From: Candidatus Sifarchaeum subterraneum
GTDB lineage: Archaea > Asgardarchaeota > Sifarchaeia > Sifarchaeales > Sifarchaeaceae
DNA: 7,542 bases
Direction: 5' to 3'
Assembly: GCA_016292335.1 (NCBI GenBank)
Contig: JAECRX010000164.1
Span: forward strand, 1-7,542
Shown here: positions 1-5,814 of the stretch, piece by piece
Layout: each line of letters opens with the position of its first letter
How positions within the stretch are numbered: the stretch's first letter is position 1
Program-made: the position numbers and the translations under genes
The notes under the pieces: model-generated
Told to the model about the DNA's origin: nothing
Database searches by the model: none
Seen by the model: the letters and a program-made list of their open reading frames with translations, nothing else

Positions 1-107
1 CCGTAAGCCAAATGGTGTGGCGAAGCATCGCCCTCGGTGACGAGGCGAGAACACAGAGGAAAGCTGGAAGCCCTTCACTTCAGGGAGGGGAGGAAGTCAC
101 ATGGTAA
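1..107 (+). CDS. tnpB: TnpB C-terminus (IS200/IS605-type transposon protein), 5' truncated by window edge
   Basis: Reading from base 3, an open frame enters from outside the window and stops at TAA 105-107, giving 34 residues. It contains GDEAR and then SPSLQGGEEVT. This acidic, low-complexity tail, where the last codons double as the right-end hairpin of the transposon, is typical of archaeal TnpB proteins. TnpB is the RNA-guided DNA nuclease of IS200/IS605 and IS607 elements and is related to Cas12. None of the RuvC-like catalytic residues or the zinc finger are in view, so activity cannot be judged. The first 60 bases are about 60% GC, clearly richer than the DNA that follows, which fits a transferred element. 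The nearby partner gene tnpA, if any, is outside the window. The alternative is a 3' remnant only. Confidence 0.7.
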   Translation, partial: VSQMVWRSIALGDEARTQRKAGSPSLQGGEEVTW

Positions 108-120
108 TAAACTCTTACCT
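62..120 (+). ncRNA. Putative omega RNA 3' scaffold and guide at the tnpB right end
   Basis: The end of tnpB contains a hairpin: CCCTTC (71-76) pairs with GGAGGG (84-89), with one G-U pair and a seven-base loop. It is followed by GGAGGAAGTCAC (89-100), the usual layout of an archaeal IS605-type right end. In this family the omega RNA is made from the 3' part of the tnpB transcript, and the bases just past the right end act as guide. Here the guide would begin at about 101 (ATGGTAATAAACTC...). The exact element boundary (after GTCA or GTCAC) and the guide length are inferred. Confidence 0.5.
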
Positions 121-250
121 CTTTTTCAACATACCTACATAGGATAGCACACTTACACACTTTTACTATTCTTTTTTCGCCGTTTCTCGAACAATGATTC
201 AAAGGAATACAGCAATTGTCAGATAACCGCACGCAGGTAGGCATCCACAT
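80..250 (-). CDS. Small cysteine-rich protein of unknown function, 3' end inside the tnpB element
   Basis: On the minus strand an ATG at 250 opens a 56-residue frame ending at TGA (80-82). A strong GAGGTGA ribosome binding site (256-262) stands five bases before the ATG; the same motif precedes the winged-helix gene at 2792. A second in-frame ATG lies two codons in. The protein has seven cysteines (residues 6, 13, 14, 20, 32, 34, 38), including CC and CKC pairs, which suggests metal binding, and it is basic in the middle. I recognise no family. The last six or so codons lie inside the transposon right end, so the original gene was probably cut at its 3' end by the insertion, or this is a chance frame in AT-rich DNA. 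No good TATA box sits at the expected distance upstream. Confidence 0.38.
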   Translation of the reverse strand: MWMPTCVRLSDNCCIPLNHCSRNGEKRIVKVCKCAILCRYVEKEVRVYYHVTSSPP

Positions 251-756
251 ATTTATCACCTCTTTTTTATTTACAAAATGTTGATTCGATGACCAAAAAA
301 CAGTTTAACCGAATTCAAGAGTAATCAGAGGAGCATTTTCGGATTTTTTCCTCTGAATTGCGTGGAATTCACGGTGGAATGAATTTCTCGGGTTAAGACC
401 TCATTTACTTTCCTATATGTTTCGATTTTCTTTTGAAAGGTCTGGATTTTCTGCAATATTTTTCAGTTCAAATGATAAAGGACTTTTTTTCGTATTCCTT
501 GAGCATTCTTCTTCTAATTTTCATATTGCTTTTCATAATTGTGGAATTGCTTTTTATATGATGAAGGCACAGCATACCAAAAGGAAAGATACTATACTAT
601 CTCCTTTGCTCCTGGATAATCCTTGATTATATTCTTTAAAAACTGAGTTTTACAAAGAATTTCCGAATAGTTTTGCTACAAGTTATAAAAAGCAAAAAGA
701 ACATTCTCATAATTAGAGAGAGATGCTAGAAAAAAGTAATCCCTTTAGGCTAAAAT
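251..756. other. Gene-poor AT-rich stretch
   Basis: No frame here is convincing. A 69-codon plus-strand frame (417-626) has no ribosome binding site and encodes a Phe/Ser-rich low-complexity product. Short minus-strand frames of about 35 codons also lack credible starts. The visible structure is the ribosome binding site of the cysteine-rich frame (256-262), a perfect inverted repeat (325-356) and the promoter of the 508-residue gene near 683. No tRNA-like sequence was seen. Confidence 0.6.
325..356. repeat. Perfect 8-bp inverted repeat with 16-base spacer
   Basis: TCAGAGGA (325-332) and TCCTCTGA (349-356) are exact reverse complements around an AT-rich spacer, with one further possible G-T pair inside. 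It could fold as a hairpin in RNA of either strand or bind a dimeric regulator. It lies about 75 bases upstream of the small minus-strand frame and over 400 bases upstream of the 508-residue gene, so its target is unclear. Confidence 0.4.
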
Positions 757-763
757 AGGAGAG
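683..763 (+). promoter_or_regulatory. Candidate archaeal promoter and ribosome binding site of the 508-residue gene
   Basis: TTATAAAA (683-690) matches an archaeal TATA box and would place transcription start near 712-715, leaving a leader of about 55-60 bases. AGGAGAG (757-763) stands eight bases before the ATG at 772 and supports that start. The promoter call rests on motif and spacing only. Confidence 0.45.
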
Positions 764-771
764 TTAGTAAA

Positions 772-2298
772 ATGAAAACCAAAATGCTGGGCAAATGGTT
801 CGAAGACGCTATGGCTAAAGATGGAGAATTAATCGAGATAAAATGGGAAAAAAACGCAGAAAACTTCAGTTTTGTTAGTGCGTATGGTAGTGCGTCTAGG
901 GAGGATGGATTTCTAATTTTGAGAGACAATGCGATTATTTGGGTTCCAGAAACTTTAGCCAAAAAGGCTGGTGACGTATTTAATAAGATGCAGTCATTTT
1001 TTACATTGGGTCAGATGAAAAAATATGGGATTAAAATAGGAACAATGGTTGCCGAGAAAGCCGTATTTGCAGTTGCGGGAAGTGCGACAGGTGCTATTAT
1101 GTATATTGCAAGAAAAGTTATTGAGAGAAAAAAAACAAATCGAAGGAATCTTTTACCTCCACCGCGGGAACAAATAGTTATCTATCCCCTCCCACTTATG
1201 AGTAGCGCAAAGGTCGAGGCACTTATATTACCTGAAAAAGATGAAACTTACTTCACTTTATTGTTTGATAGTATTTATAAAAATCAGGCTGAGTACGGAC
1301 TTCGAGAATTTGGGGACTGGATTTATGACTACGAAGCAACCATTGACAAAAATTTTTTCCTGATCCCTGAAACCCCAAATTCGTTGATTTTCTTCGAAAA
1401 ATTGTTTGGACGCATTCATAAATTCAGTATGTATCCCTCTTCGTCTCACTTTATTGTCGCATTGCGAAATATCGGGGGGTTACCTTTAGGACCTGTGATC
1501 TTTTTTGATGGTAATGGGTATTTTTTTGAACTGCGACATCAAGTTGAAGGCCCCTTCAAAACGATTTCAGAAACGTTGGAAGCGCTCGCGCACATACTTC
1601 CAAAAATACTGGCTGAACTGGAAAAAGTCTTTGAAGATAAAAATATAGCAAAACGAATTGAAAAAGCTGAAAAAACAACAGAAAAAGGAGATTATATTGA
1701 TGCTGTAGAAAAATGGTTAGAGCTTGCAGGTTTATTCAAAGCTCTAGATTTCCCTGGACTCTCTCTACACTTTATAAGAGTAGCTATCGATTGTTATCTA
1801 AACGAAATTGATGAGCTCAAAGAGAAGAAAGAAGAAACAAAATCAAGTTTTTGTACCGCGTTATATTATGAACAAATTGCACATCTTTATAATCAGTGGC
1901 TAAATAGATCCGGTCGTGCAATTGATTCTTATTACGAGAGCATTAATTGCTATGAACATATAATAAAGAATGGAACAAAAAGCGATCAAATTGCTAAAGC
2001 CCTATATAGGATGAATCTTGACTTTATGCGAATAATTGGCCTTTCAACTGATGAAGACAGAGATAAAATTATCATTGAAGCTAAAAACAAACATGAAAAG
2101 ATGCTTTTCTTAATGAAAGAAAAAGAAGTTAAAAAACTGAAGAAAGAAGAATTCTACAAATATGCTGAGATAGTTCTGAGCGCTCTGGATAAACCTGCTC
2201 CCTCTGCTCTCTCCCTCATTGACCAAGAAAAATTAGAAAAAGAAGGGTGGGAAGAAGATATTTTAGAACTATCCTCTTTCGTAAAGAGTTATGTGTAA
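772..2298 (+). CDS. 508-residue protein of unknown function: PH-like N-terminus, glycine-rich membrane-like helix, helical TPR-like C-terminus
   Basis: I do not recognise a named family. Residues 28-60 read as short beta strands (DGFLILRDNAIIWVP), resembling the core of PH/GRAM-type domains, a weak similarity. Residues 90-113 form a hydrophobic Gly/Ala-rich helix (AVFAVAGSATGAIMYI) followed by a basic RKVIERKK, compatible with one membrane segment or an amphipathic membrane-binding helix. Residues 130-260 are mixed alpha/beta with strands such as PVIFFDGNGYFFEL. From 262 to 508 the protein is almost all helix. Residues 293-345 and 360-420 have the spacing of helical hairpin repeats (GDYIDAVEKWLELAGLF; AIDSYYESINCYEHI), like TPR or alpha-SNAP-type solenoids. 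Start: ATG with AGGAGAG eight bases upstream. The gene stands alone, over 400 bases from the next on either side. An adaptor or trafficking-type scaffold role is only inference from architecture. Confidence 0.85.
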   Translation: MKTKMLGKWFEDAMAKDGELIEIKWEKNAENFSFVSAYGSASREDGFLILRDNAIIWVPETLAKKAGDVFNKMQSFFTLGQMKKYGIKIGTMVAEKAVFAVAGSATGAIMYIARKVIERKKTNRRNLLPPPREQIVIYPLPLMSSAKVEALILPEKDETYFTLLFDSIYKNQAEYGLREFGDWIYDYEATIDKNFFLIPETPNSLIFFEKLFGRIHKFSMYPSSSHFIVALRNIGGLPLGPVIFFDGNGYFFELRHQVEGPFKTISETLEALAHILPKILAELEKVFEDKNIAKRIEKAEKTTEKGDYIDAVEKWLELAGLFKALDFPGLSLHFIRVAIDCYLNEIDELKEKKEETKSSFCTALYYEQIAHLYNQWLNRSGRAIDSYYESINCYEHIIKNGTKSDQIAKALYRMNLDFMRIIGLSTDEDRDKIIIEAKNKHEKMLFLMKEKEVKKLKKEEFYKYAEIVLSALDKPAPSALSLIDQEKLEKEGWEEDILELSSFVKSYV

Positions 2299-2720
2299 CT
2301 GATTCAGAAAAAAAGGATGTTTCTTTTTAAGTTTCTGCTTTCCCACCTTGTGTTGCAATCCTGCACCTATCCTCGGTCGACTATAATATCCTGATCTATT
2401 TCATACAAGAGGCTTAGGCCTTTTCTTTCCAGCCAATGTTTTGAGATGATTTCTGCACCGGGAAAATTCCAACCCTATTCTCTACGATCACGTTCTTTCC
2501 CCTTATCTTTTGCCTTTCTCCTCTTCTTTTCTTACTTCAGTCCTCCCCCTCTATATTTTTTCCTTTGCACTCCTTTTTCTCTCCACTTCTTCTTCCAGAC
2601 ATCACGGTTCCCCTACTACCACTTTTATTTAATGGAAAAGTTCGAAAAAAGGGAAATAAATAAATAATATTTGAATTTCAGTTTCTAGTACTTGTAAATA
2701 AATCAATCATAATGTGGTCT
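2299..2720. other. Gene-poor stretch with long pyrimidine tract
   Basis: T-rich runs just after the stop (TTTCTTTTT, about 2320-2328) may end transcription of the 508-residue gene. From about 2493 to 2596 the plus strand is strongly pyrimidine-rich; 53 of 60 bases in 2521-2580 are C or T. A 73-codon plus-strand frame over the tract (2446-2667) has no ribosome binding site and a Phe/Pro/Ser low-complexity product, so I do not call it a gene. On the minus strand an AT box (TTAAATAA, near 2626-2634) precedes the purine-rich strand and seven Ts occur near 2306-2313, which leaves a non-coding RNA possible but unproven. Confidence 0.5.
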
Positions 2721-2723
2721 ACA

Positions 2724-2787
2724 ATATTAAAAATGGGTGGAAAATAGGATATATGACGTAATATTGGTCTTTTCCATTGTGAGGTGA
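2724..2787 (+). promoter_or_regulatory. Candidate promoter and ribosome binding site deciding a TTG start
   Basis: ATATTAAAAA (2724-2733) is a plausible TATA box, giving a start near 2755-2760. GAGGTGA (2781-2787), a full anti-16S match, is four bases before TTG at 2792. No ATG lies in frame before residue 17 of the product, so the TTG start is well supported. Confidence 0.5.
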
Positions 2788-2791
2788 GATC

Positions 2792-3325
2792 TTGAGCGAA
2801 GAAAAACCGCCAGAGATAGACAGAACAATTGAATCATTAATGGAATCCAGCAGTGCATTAATAGGAATCGTCAATGAACTGAATGACCTGAAAAGTGAAA
2901 GTGAGAAAAAAGATGCTAGGATACAAGAATTAGAGGCAAAACTTGCAGAATTTAGTAACGAACAATCAGGCATCCTTGAGGAAAAAGAAAGGTTAGAAAA
3001 AGAGCTGAATTCTATTACAGAACAACTAAACAAAATTTCAGGAATGTATGCCGACTTGAGCAGTAAAGAAGATGCAAAAATTGATGTCCGAGAACTTTTA
3101 TCCATTTATGTTGTTTTACTTGAACAAGTTTTTGCAGGCCAACCCCATGCTAGGGTTTTAGGACTGTTACATGGCGTACCGGAGATGAATAGAACCGATA
3201 TAACAAAAGCCTCAGGAATGCAACCAGCTGTCGTTCTCAGAAGTATCTTTGATTTAGCTAATGCAAATCTTGTTGACTATGATCAAGAAAAGGAGCATGT
3301 GCGTTTGGTTCGAAAACTTTACTGA
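2792..3325 (+). CDS. Coiled-coil protein with C-terminal winged-helix domain, putative transcription regulator
   Basis: The 177-residue product has two parts. Residues about 28-92 form a long heptad-patterned, Glu/Lys-rich coiled coil (ARIQELEAKLAEF; EKERLEKELNSI). Residues about 98-177 look like a winged helix: a long first helix (RELLSIYVVLLEQVF), then RTDITKASGMQPAVVLRSIF, a helix-turn-helix with a short turn at SGMQ, and an end (LVDYDQEKEHVRLVRKLY) that fits a two-strand wing. Such domains in archaeal MarR/ArsR/TrmB-like proteins bind DNA, and the coiled coil would give dimers. No ligand or metal site is visible. Start is TTG with a perfect GAGGTGA. It is convergent with the MglA-like GTPase, 86 bases apart. 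A role as protein-protein adaptor rather than DNA binder is the main alternative. The target is unknown. Confidence 0.85.
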   Translation: MSEEKPPEIDRTIESLMESSSALIGIVNELNDLKSESEKKDARIQELEAKLAEFSNEQSGILEEKERLEKELNSITEQLNKISGMYADLSSKEDAKIDVRELLSIYVVLLEQVFAGQPHARVLGLLHGVPEMNRTDITKASGMQPAVVLRSIFDLANANLVDYDQEKEHVRLVRKLY

Positions 3326-3411
3326 ATTCTTCTTATTTTTGTGTCTAGCGCGAAAGGTATTCAAAATTCGAAAATGAAGTCATTTATGAATCTTTTGTGC
3401 AGCATTATATG
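3326..3411. terminator. Convergent intergenic region with T-rich ends
   Basis: After the winged-helix gene the plus strand has TTCTTCTTATTTTTG (3327-3341), an archaeal-style T-rich stop signal. The minus strand beyond the GTPase has shorter T runs (near 3367-3374). No stable hairpin is seen, as expected for archaeal intrinsic termination, which relies on T tracts. Confidence 0.35.
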
Positions 3412-4149
3412 CTAATTTCCCACTTCTTGCAATTTTTTCACGAGGATCTCTCTTAAAACCATTTCGATTGGCTTTACGATTCGTTGAACACTTTCAGGCC
3501 TAAGGTCTCTTTTTAAATATCCTTTTTCATCTTTTAATTCATCCAAATTTTTTTCCTGAAGTATTTTTGTTAAATCATCTCTTGCATTAAGACAACTAGT
3601 TTCGACTACTCGTGATAATGAATCTCTTAAGTTTGAGCTCCATCCTGTTTCAACCAATAGTTTTCCTAGATCTGCAACGGAGATTCGCTCTTCCTTAGGT
3701 AAATCCATTTTATTTAAGCAAAAAACAAAAGAGATTCCTCCGTTTACGAACTTGTCTTTAAGGAGAATATTAAGCTCAGCTATTGATTCTTTATTGTATT
3801 CGTATTGGTTCTTTGAAGCGTCTATTACTATAACGAGGCCGTGTGCACCTTGAAGTATTACTTTTCTTTGTCCGCTGTGTCTCTCTTGTCCAGGGACCGT
3901 AAAAATATGATATTTGTATCGAGATTTCCTGGTCTGTGGATTAGTACCCAAACCAAAAATTGCTTGGTCGAAGAATAGAGTTCGCCCAGTCGGATCTTCA
4001 ACTTTCAGGAATTTATAAACTTGTTTAGGATCCTCTAAAGATTTCAGTACCTTATAGATTGTTAATGCAGTAGTCTTGCCCGCCATCGAGGGGCCCCAAA
4101 ACACAACTTTGATCACAGGTACATCATCATAATCATGTTTAAAGACCAT
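3412..4149 (-). CDS. MglA-like small GTPase (Ras superfamily, Arf/MglA type)
   Basis: The 245-residue product is a P-loop GTPase. G1 is GPSMAGKTT (19-27). The switch I region carries RTLFFD (56-61), as in MglA. G3 is TVPGQERH (84-91), with the usual Asp replaced by Thr, a hallmark of the MglA group, and with the Gln kept. G4 is NKMD (146-149). G5 is probably ETSCLNA (183-189). Such GTPases act as GTP/GDP switches, often with Roadblock-domain partners; MglA of Myxococcus sets cell polarity. No Roadblock gene is in the window. At 245 residues it is longer than bacterial MglA (about 195), with a C-terminal extension rich in Lys/Glu (200-245). Start: ATG at 4149 with GAGGGG (4155-4160) five bases before. 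The frame stays open 43 codons further to a TTG at 4278, but that adds a non-conserved stretch and has no better ribosome site. Confidence 0.92.
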   Translation of the reverse strand: MVFKHDYDDVPVIKVVFWGPSMAGKTTALTIYKVLKSLEDPKQVYKFLKVEDPTGRTLFFDQAIFGLGTNPQTRKSRYKYHIFTVPGQERHSGQRKVILQGAHGLVIVIDASKNQYEYNKESIAELNILLKDKFVNGGISFVFCLNKMDLPKEERISVADLGKLLVETGWSSNLRDSLSRVVETSCLNARDDLTKILQEKNLDELKDEKGYLKRDLRPESVQRIVKPIEMVLREILVKKLQEVGN

Positions 4150-4353
4150 TTTGTCCCCTCTTCTTATATATTTGTGTGATTTTTTTTGATTAAATCCCTC
4201 TTGGTCTCTTTGTATTTGAATTGTTAAAAAAAACATTTGTGGTAAAATCTTTCGCAGATCATTTTCGATATTTACCAAAAGACACCGAGTTTTTGATAAA
4301 TTTTTTAATTTGTTTATGAGTTATATGTATTAGATATCAGATGGTGGGTAAAT
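4150..4353. promoter_or_regulatory. Divergent intergenic region between the two GTPase genes
   Basis: This 204-base region must hold the promoters of both divergent genes. It has several AT boxes. On the minus strand AAATATATAA (near 4162-4171) lies too close to the ATG at 4149 for a normal leader. AATTTATCA (near 4293-4301) is a possible alternative. On the plus strand TTTTTTAA (about 4301-4308) would place a start near 4330-4335, and GGTGGGT (4343-4349) is the likely ribosome site of the TTG start at 4354. None is unambiguous. Confidence 0.4.
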
Positions 4354-5517
4354 TTGCCTGTTAATCTACCTCCTGAAGCACAAGCAGCTAGAGAGAAATA
4401 CTTAAACGCAGATACGCTTCAAGAGAAAATTATAACGCTTCAAGAGTTTATCAGCCTTGTTCCACGTCATAAAGGTGCAGAAAATCTATTGGCCAATCTA
4501 AAAACCCGTCTGTCAAAATTAAAAGCAAAATCAGAAGAAGAACGTTTGCGTAGAAAAGGGACAGGTATTCAATTTCATTTACGCAAAGAAGGTGACGCCC
4601 AAGTCGTTTTAGCTGGATTAACTTGTGTTGGAAGATCCAGTTTACTCAACACTTTGACAGGAAGTCGTGTAGAAATAGGTGATTGGGCTTTTACTACTCA
4701 GAAACCTGAACCAGGTATGCTATTGTATGAAGGTGTACGTATACATCTTGTTGAAGCCCCTGCAATTTTTGAGCGTTCATCTGCTGAAGGCATCGGTATT
4801 CAAGTTCTAAGTTTCATAAGAAATGCGGATTCAATTGCCTTAGTTGTGGATTTATCACAAGATGTTCTCGGACAAATGAAGATCATCGAAGAAGAATTCG
4901 AACTTGCTGGCATTAGGATTAATGCGACTCCTCCTCCTGTTGAAGTTGAAAAAACAGGCAGTGGAGGAATACAAATTATTGGCGGGGTTAACTTACTTGA
5001 TGGCGGAAAAGGAGAAATAATTGATTTGTTGAATAAAAAAGGAATCTACAACGCAGTTGTCAAGATTTGGGGTCCAATTTCACTTGATCAGATAGTCGAA
5101 TCAATAGATGCCAGCATAGTATACAAATCCGCAATCATTGTTGCTACAAAAGGAGACATGCCTGGTTCTGCACAAAACTACGAAATCTTGAAAAAGAACT
5201 ATGATGAGAGATTTAAAATCGCTCCTGTCAGCGTTTTGAAAAATATTGGCCTTGAAGAGTTAAAACAAGAAATCTTAACAGATCTTGAGTTAATCCGTGT
5301 TTTTACTAAGGATCCAGAAGAGGGAATAGCGAAGAAACCAATCGTTTTAAAAAAAGGTGCTACTGTAGGTGATGTGTCCCGGATTCTTCATAGTAGTTTT
5401 TTCAAAAACTTCCGGTTTGCCAAAATATGGGGTCCCTCCGTTAAACATGACGGATCAAAAGTGGGCATTGACCATGTATTGGATGATAACGACATAGTTC
5501 AAATTTTTGCTCATTGA
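4354..5517 (+). CDS. DRG/Obg-related GTPase-like protein with TGS domain, degenerate GTP-binding motifs
   Basis: The 387-residue product follows the archaeal DRG/Rbg-like plan: an N-terminal helical segment (LPPEAQAAREKYL, FISLVPRHKG, 5-65), a GTPase domain (80-310) and a TGS domain (315-387, with GATVGDVSRILH and VGIDHVLDDNDIV). DRG-family proteins bind ribosomes or tRNA. The nucleotide motifs deviate from consensus. G1 reads GLTCVGRSS (88-96), with Arg94 where the Walker A Lys belongs. G3 is EAPA (134-137) instead of DxPG. G4 is TKGD (265-268) instead of NKxD. The domain fold and the FTTQKPEPGM switch segment (113-122) are kept. Start is TTG behind GGTGGGT; the nearby ATG at 4341 is out of frame and stops quickly. 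The stop codon lies in a transposon end. A ribosome-binding protein with weak or altered nucleotide use is the best reading; family-wide conservation of these changes is possible. Confidence 0.88.
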   Translation: MPVNLPPEAQAAREKYLNADTLQEKIITLQEFISLVPRHKGAENLLANLKTRLSKLKAKSEEERLRRKGTGIQFHLRKEGDAQVVLAGLTCVGRSSLLNTLTGSRVEIGDWAFTTQKPEPGMLLYEGVRIHLVEAPAIFERSSAEGIGIQVLSFIRNADSIALVVDLSQDVLGQMKIIEEEFELAGIRINATPPPVEVEKTGSGGIQIIGGVNLLDGGKGEIIDLLNKKGIYNAVVKIWGPISLDQIVESIDASIVYKSAIIVATKGDMPGSAQNYEILKKNYDERFKIAPVSVLKNIGLEELKQEILTDLELIRVFTKDPEEGIAKKPIVLKKGATVGDVSRILHSSFFKNFRFAKIWGPSVKHDGSKVGIDHVLDDNDIVQIFAH

Positions 5518-5550
5518 CATCTCCTCCACCCTAAAGGACGGAGATTCCTA
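5496..5550 (-). ncRNA. Omega RNA-type right end with guide overlapping the TGS gene 3' end
   Basis: On the minus strand, right after the tnpB remnant stop, a hairpin forms between CTCCGTCC and GGGTGGAG (5523-5542; loop TTTA), followed by GAGATGTCA, with the element end near 5515. Two of the eight pairs are G-U and exist only in minus-strand RNA; the plus strand would have A-C mismatches there. That supports a structured minus-strand RNA of the IS605 right-end type. A guide would be minus-strand bases from 5514 down to about 5496, antisense to the last codons of the TGS gene. Whether it is still transcribed is unknown. Confidence 0.55.
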
Positions 5551-5691
5551 CAAGAAATCTCGATCTAAAGAGGTTTTCCACTCGCAAGGTGGAATTGTGG
5601 GTTGTGTCAAAGCAATCCCGTCCGCCAAAATATACCCAACGGCCAGTTTACCGATATTGATAGCCCCGTTCAGATCTGTATGATATCCTTT
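5548..5691 (-). pseudogene. tnpB: Decayed tnpB, C-terminal remnant only
   Basis: The minus-strand frame ending at TAG 5548-5550 encodes KGYHTDLNGAINIGKLA followed by about 30 more residues. The D-LN-A-NI motif is the conserved third acidic motif of the RuvC-like domain of TnpB, here with Asp kept, and it is followed by a typical variable tail. The frame stays open only to a stop at 5728-5730, and the zinc-finger cysteines and everything N-terminal are missing, so this is an inactive remnant of about 48 residues against roughly 370-400 in a full protein. It runs opposite to the TGS gene and wrbA between which it sits. Its sequence is not close to the tnpB tail at the window start, so the two are different elements. 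Confidence 0.8.
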
Positions 5692-5744
5692 GTTAAATAT
5701 TTGTAAAGAAACTAATCTCAATATTGGTTACAACGTGAATAAGG

Positions 5745-5807
5745 TGCGGGATATGGATTGAAAACCGCAAAATTTTAGAATGTTAATAGATAATCAGGCA
5801 AGGAGGT
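5745..5807 (+). promoter_or_regulatory. wrbA upstream region: inverted repeat and Shine-Dalgarno
   Basis: TGCGG (5745-5749) and CCGCA (5765-5769) form a short inverted repeat, a possible operator. ATTTTAGA (5772-5779) is a weak TATA candidate, which would give a very short leader. AGGAGGT (5801-5807) is a full Shine-Dalgarno sequence seven bases before ATG 5815. The repeat may equally be part of the left end of the decayed transposon. Confidence 0.35.
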
Positions 5808-5814
5808 AAAAAAT

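Noticed and set aside
417..626. 69-codon plus-strand frame in the first spacer
   Set aside because: No ribosome binding site, Phe/Ser-rich low-complexity product, AT-rich background; likely chance.
2446..2667. 73-codon plus-strand frame over the pyrimidine tract
   Set aside because: Composition is explained by the C/T-rich DNA (Phe, Ser, Pro, Leu runs) and there is no ribosome site before the ATG.
2719..3105. 128-codon minus-strand frame opposite the coiled-coil gene
   Set aside because: It is the Ser/Phe/Leu-rich mirror of a Glu/Lys-rich coiled coil; the plus-strand gene has the ribosome site and a recognisable domain.
4150..4278. Longer MglA-like GTPase starting at TTG 4278
   Set aside because: The extra 43 residues resemble no GTPase segment, and the ATG at 4149 has GAGGGG at good spacing.
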